From positions 558,001-622,000 of the forward strand of contig CAWBJY010000011.1 in the NCBI GenBank assembly GCA_963789215.1: a stretch of DNA of 64,000 nucleotides. Direction: 5' to 3'. Numbering within the stretch: position 1 is the stretch's first letter; the number at the start of each line of letters is the position of its first letter. Shown here piece by piece: positions 62,575 to 64,000 of this stretch. Position numbers and translations under genes: made by a program. Source of the DNA: Phormidesmis sp963789215 (GTDB lineage Bacteria > Cyanobacteriota > Cyanobacteriia > Phormidesmidales > Phormidesmidaceae). Under the pieces are notes generated by a model that saw nothing but the letters and a program-made list of their open reading frames with translations, did no database searches and was not told where the DNA came from.

Positions 62575-63636
62575 CTAAGCCGCAGTCGTTGCCAGTTCAG
62601 GCGTGGCGACACCGGTCAAGATGCCTTCAGACTGTGCCATGTACAGCATCAAATCGACGACTCGGTTGGAGTAGCCCCACTCGTTGTCATACCAGGACAA
62701 GATTTTGAAGAAGTTGGCGTTTAGCTCCATACCAGCGGTGGCATCGAAGATGCTAGAGCGAGGATCGCCCACAAAATCTGAGGAGACTAGCGGCGCTTCG
62801 GTGTAGCCCAATACGCCCTGTAGATAAGTTTCAGAAGCTTCGCGCATTTTCTCGCAGATTTCTGCGTAGCTAGTTGCCTGCTCGGTGCGAAAAGTCAGAT
62901 CTACAATGGAGACGTTTGGCGTAGGTACGCGCATTGCCATGCCGGTGAGCTTGCCTTGAAGCTCTGGCAGCACTAGCGTCACCGCCTTTGCTGCGCCCGT
63001 AGAGGCAGGAATCAGGTTCTGGCCTGCGCCTCTACCGCTGCGAAAGTCTTTACAAGGACTATCCACGGTGGACTGGGTAGCCGTGGTCGCATGAATAGTG
63101 GTCATTAGCCCCTCAGACAGGCCAAAGTTGTCGTTGATGACTTTGGCAACCGGAGCCAGGCAGTTGGTGGTGCAGCTTGCGTTAGAGACAATGCGATCGC
63201 CCGCTGGATCGAACGTCTTATGGTTCACGCCCACTAGGAACGTATTTACAGACTCAGGACTCTTTGTGGGCGCAGATAGAATGACCCGCTTAGCACCCGC
63301 TTCTAAGTGAGCCTTGGCCTTATCGTGCGTCGTAAATAGGCCCGTCGATTCAATGACGTAATCTGCGCCTAGCTCGCCCCAGGGTAGTTCTTCTGGGTTG
63401 CGAATAGACGTGCAGGGAATGAAATGGCCATTAACAGCGATGCCGTTATCGCGGGTTTCTACGTCGCCTGCAAACGTACCGTGCGTAGAGTCGTATTTGA
63501 GCAAGTAGGCCAGGGTTTCTGGGGGAACAAGGTCATTAATGCCAACGAACTGAATGTTGCTGTTGTTAATGGCAGCTCTAAACACCAAGCGACCAATCCG
63601 ACCGAATCCGTTAATGCCAACTTTTAATACAGACAT
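62575..63636 (-). CDS. gap: Glyceraldehyde-3-phosphate dehydrogenase, glycolytic type (Gap1-like)
   Basis: 353 residues from MSVLKVGINGFGRIG. Active-site Cys in SNASCTTNCLAPVAKV; the His follows in LMTTIHATTATQ. FVGINDLVPPETLAYLLKYD, with Asp at the cofactor position, points to the NAD-preferring Gap1 class, unlike photosynthetic Gap2. The loop TVDSPCKDFRSGRG is one residue shorter than usual. The end extends about 16 residues past the usual C-terminus (ATPELATTAA). A TTG lies two codons earlier. Confidence 0.92.
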   Translation of the reverse strand: MSVLKVGINGFGRIGRLVFRAAINNSNIQFVGINDLVPPETLAYLLKYDSTHGTFAGDVETRDNGIAVNGHFIPCTSIRNPEELPWGELGADYVIESTGLFTTHDKAKAHLEAGAKRVILSAPTKSPESVNTFLVGVNHKTFDPAGDRIVSNASCTTNCLAPVAKVINDNFGLSEGLMTTIHATTATQSTVDSPCKDFRSGRGAGQNLIPASTGAAKAVTLVLPELQGKLTGMAMRVPTPNVSIVDLTFRTEQATSYAEICEKMREASETYLQGVLGYTEAPLVSSDFVGDPRSSIFDATAGMELNANFFKILSWYDNEWGYSNRVVDLMLYMAQSEGILTGVATPELATTAA

Positions 63637-64000
63637 AAGCAATTTGATAGAGGTGATTTTGGACTAAAAATTCCGCGTGGACAAGATAAAACTGGCCGCG
63701 ATTAAGCAAGTCATTTAATCGGGTGGGGTTACTTCCACGTATATATATGTATAAGAATAAAAATCAAAAGGCGCGGATCTACAGCTTTCCTTCAGACTTC
63801 ATTTACAAACCGTCTGATCCCCATGTTTAAAGATGTCATTGTGTGCAGACATATCAAAGAATTAGTACCTTTTTGAAATTAAAGATACTAGCTATATTCC
63901 TCGTTCTAGATTCCCGTTCTATTTTGACTGTGAGCATGCTTCGATAAAGGCAATGCTGCGAGTCCAAACAACTTTTTGCTGGCTGAGCTGTTGGCTGAAG
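63637..64000. other. Upstream region of gap, 364 bp
   Basis: No gene seen. It contains a possible promoter at 63740-63767 and an AT-rich tail. The window ends before any further gene is visible. Confidence 0.5.
63740..63767 (-). promoter_or_regulatory. Possible sigma-70-type promoter of gap
   Basis: On the minus strand TTGATT (63762-63767) and TATATA (63740-63745) are separated by 16 bp. The start codon lies about 100 bp downstream. Judged by eye only. Confidence 0.3.

Overview
The window comes from a cyanobacterium. Evidence is the dense photosynthetic gene content (psbV, psaI, psbEFLJ, ycf48, rubA, psbM, psbB, psbT, ndhCKJ, pxcA), the frequent HIP1 palindrome gcgatcgc in and between genes, and cyanobacterial families such as DUF1802, DUF4346, PATAN/DUF4388 and an NdbB-type NDH-2. 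I do not name a species. I see no insertion sequence, CRISPR array, rRNA or convincing tRNA.

Layout. 1-9.5 kb: a CyaC-like hybrid kinase/adenylate cyclase, a GNAT protein, hisC, leuB, two orphan proteins and the prepilin peptidase. 9.5-17 kb: accD, psbV, a Tat-lipoprotein solute-binding protein, a large radical SAM protein and a STAS protein, followed by a 1.2-kb gene-free stretch with hairpins. 18-28 kb: clpS and a CPBP protease, then a photosynthetic block with rubA-ycf48-psbE-psbF-psbL-psbJ on the minus strand, psaI running towards it, and ndhC-ndhK-ndhJ on the plus strand. 28-34 kb: three glycosyltransferases, a phosphodiester glycosidase, a phosphopantetheinyl transferase and an NdbB-like quinone reductase. 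34-43 kb: pxcA, psbM, a 2Fe-2S ferredoxin, psbB, psbT, nrdR, rpsA, a HAD phosphatase and metK. 43-50 kb: a BlaI/M56 pair, a class-3-like aldehyde dehydrogenase, DUF1802, a membrane sensor kinase and a RibD-like reductase. 50-58 kb is the least ordinary part: a small protein, a roadblock/LC7 protein, a CvnD-like small GTPase and a PATAN protein on the plus strand, facing two overlapping STAND-like ATPase genes on the minus strand. 58-64 kb: galE, a DUF482 acyltransferase-like protein, DUF2059, DUF4346 and gap.

Five small photosystem genes (psaI, psbJ, psbL, psbF, psbM) and psbT encode fewer than 60 residues each and were found by direct reading.

Two themes deserve attention. First, 50.9-58.4 kb holds a conservon-like GTPase module whose neighbour is a PATAN protein, and next to it a two-gene membrane/STAND ATPase pair with no assigned function. 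Second, the window carries many short contiguous tandem duplications, each of a different sequence. Their period is 12-16 bp, and several start at or span a stop codon (psbJ, ycf48, rpsA, psbM, DUF2059, the V4R-like gene) or abut a start codon. Those inside genes all have periods of 12 or 15, so the frame is kept.
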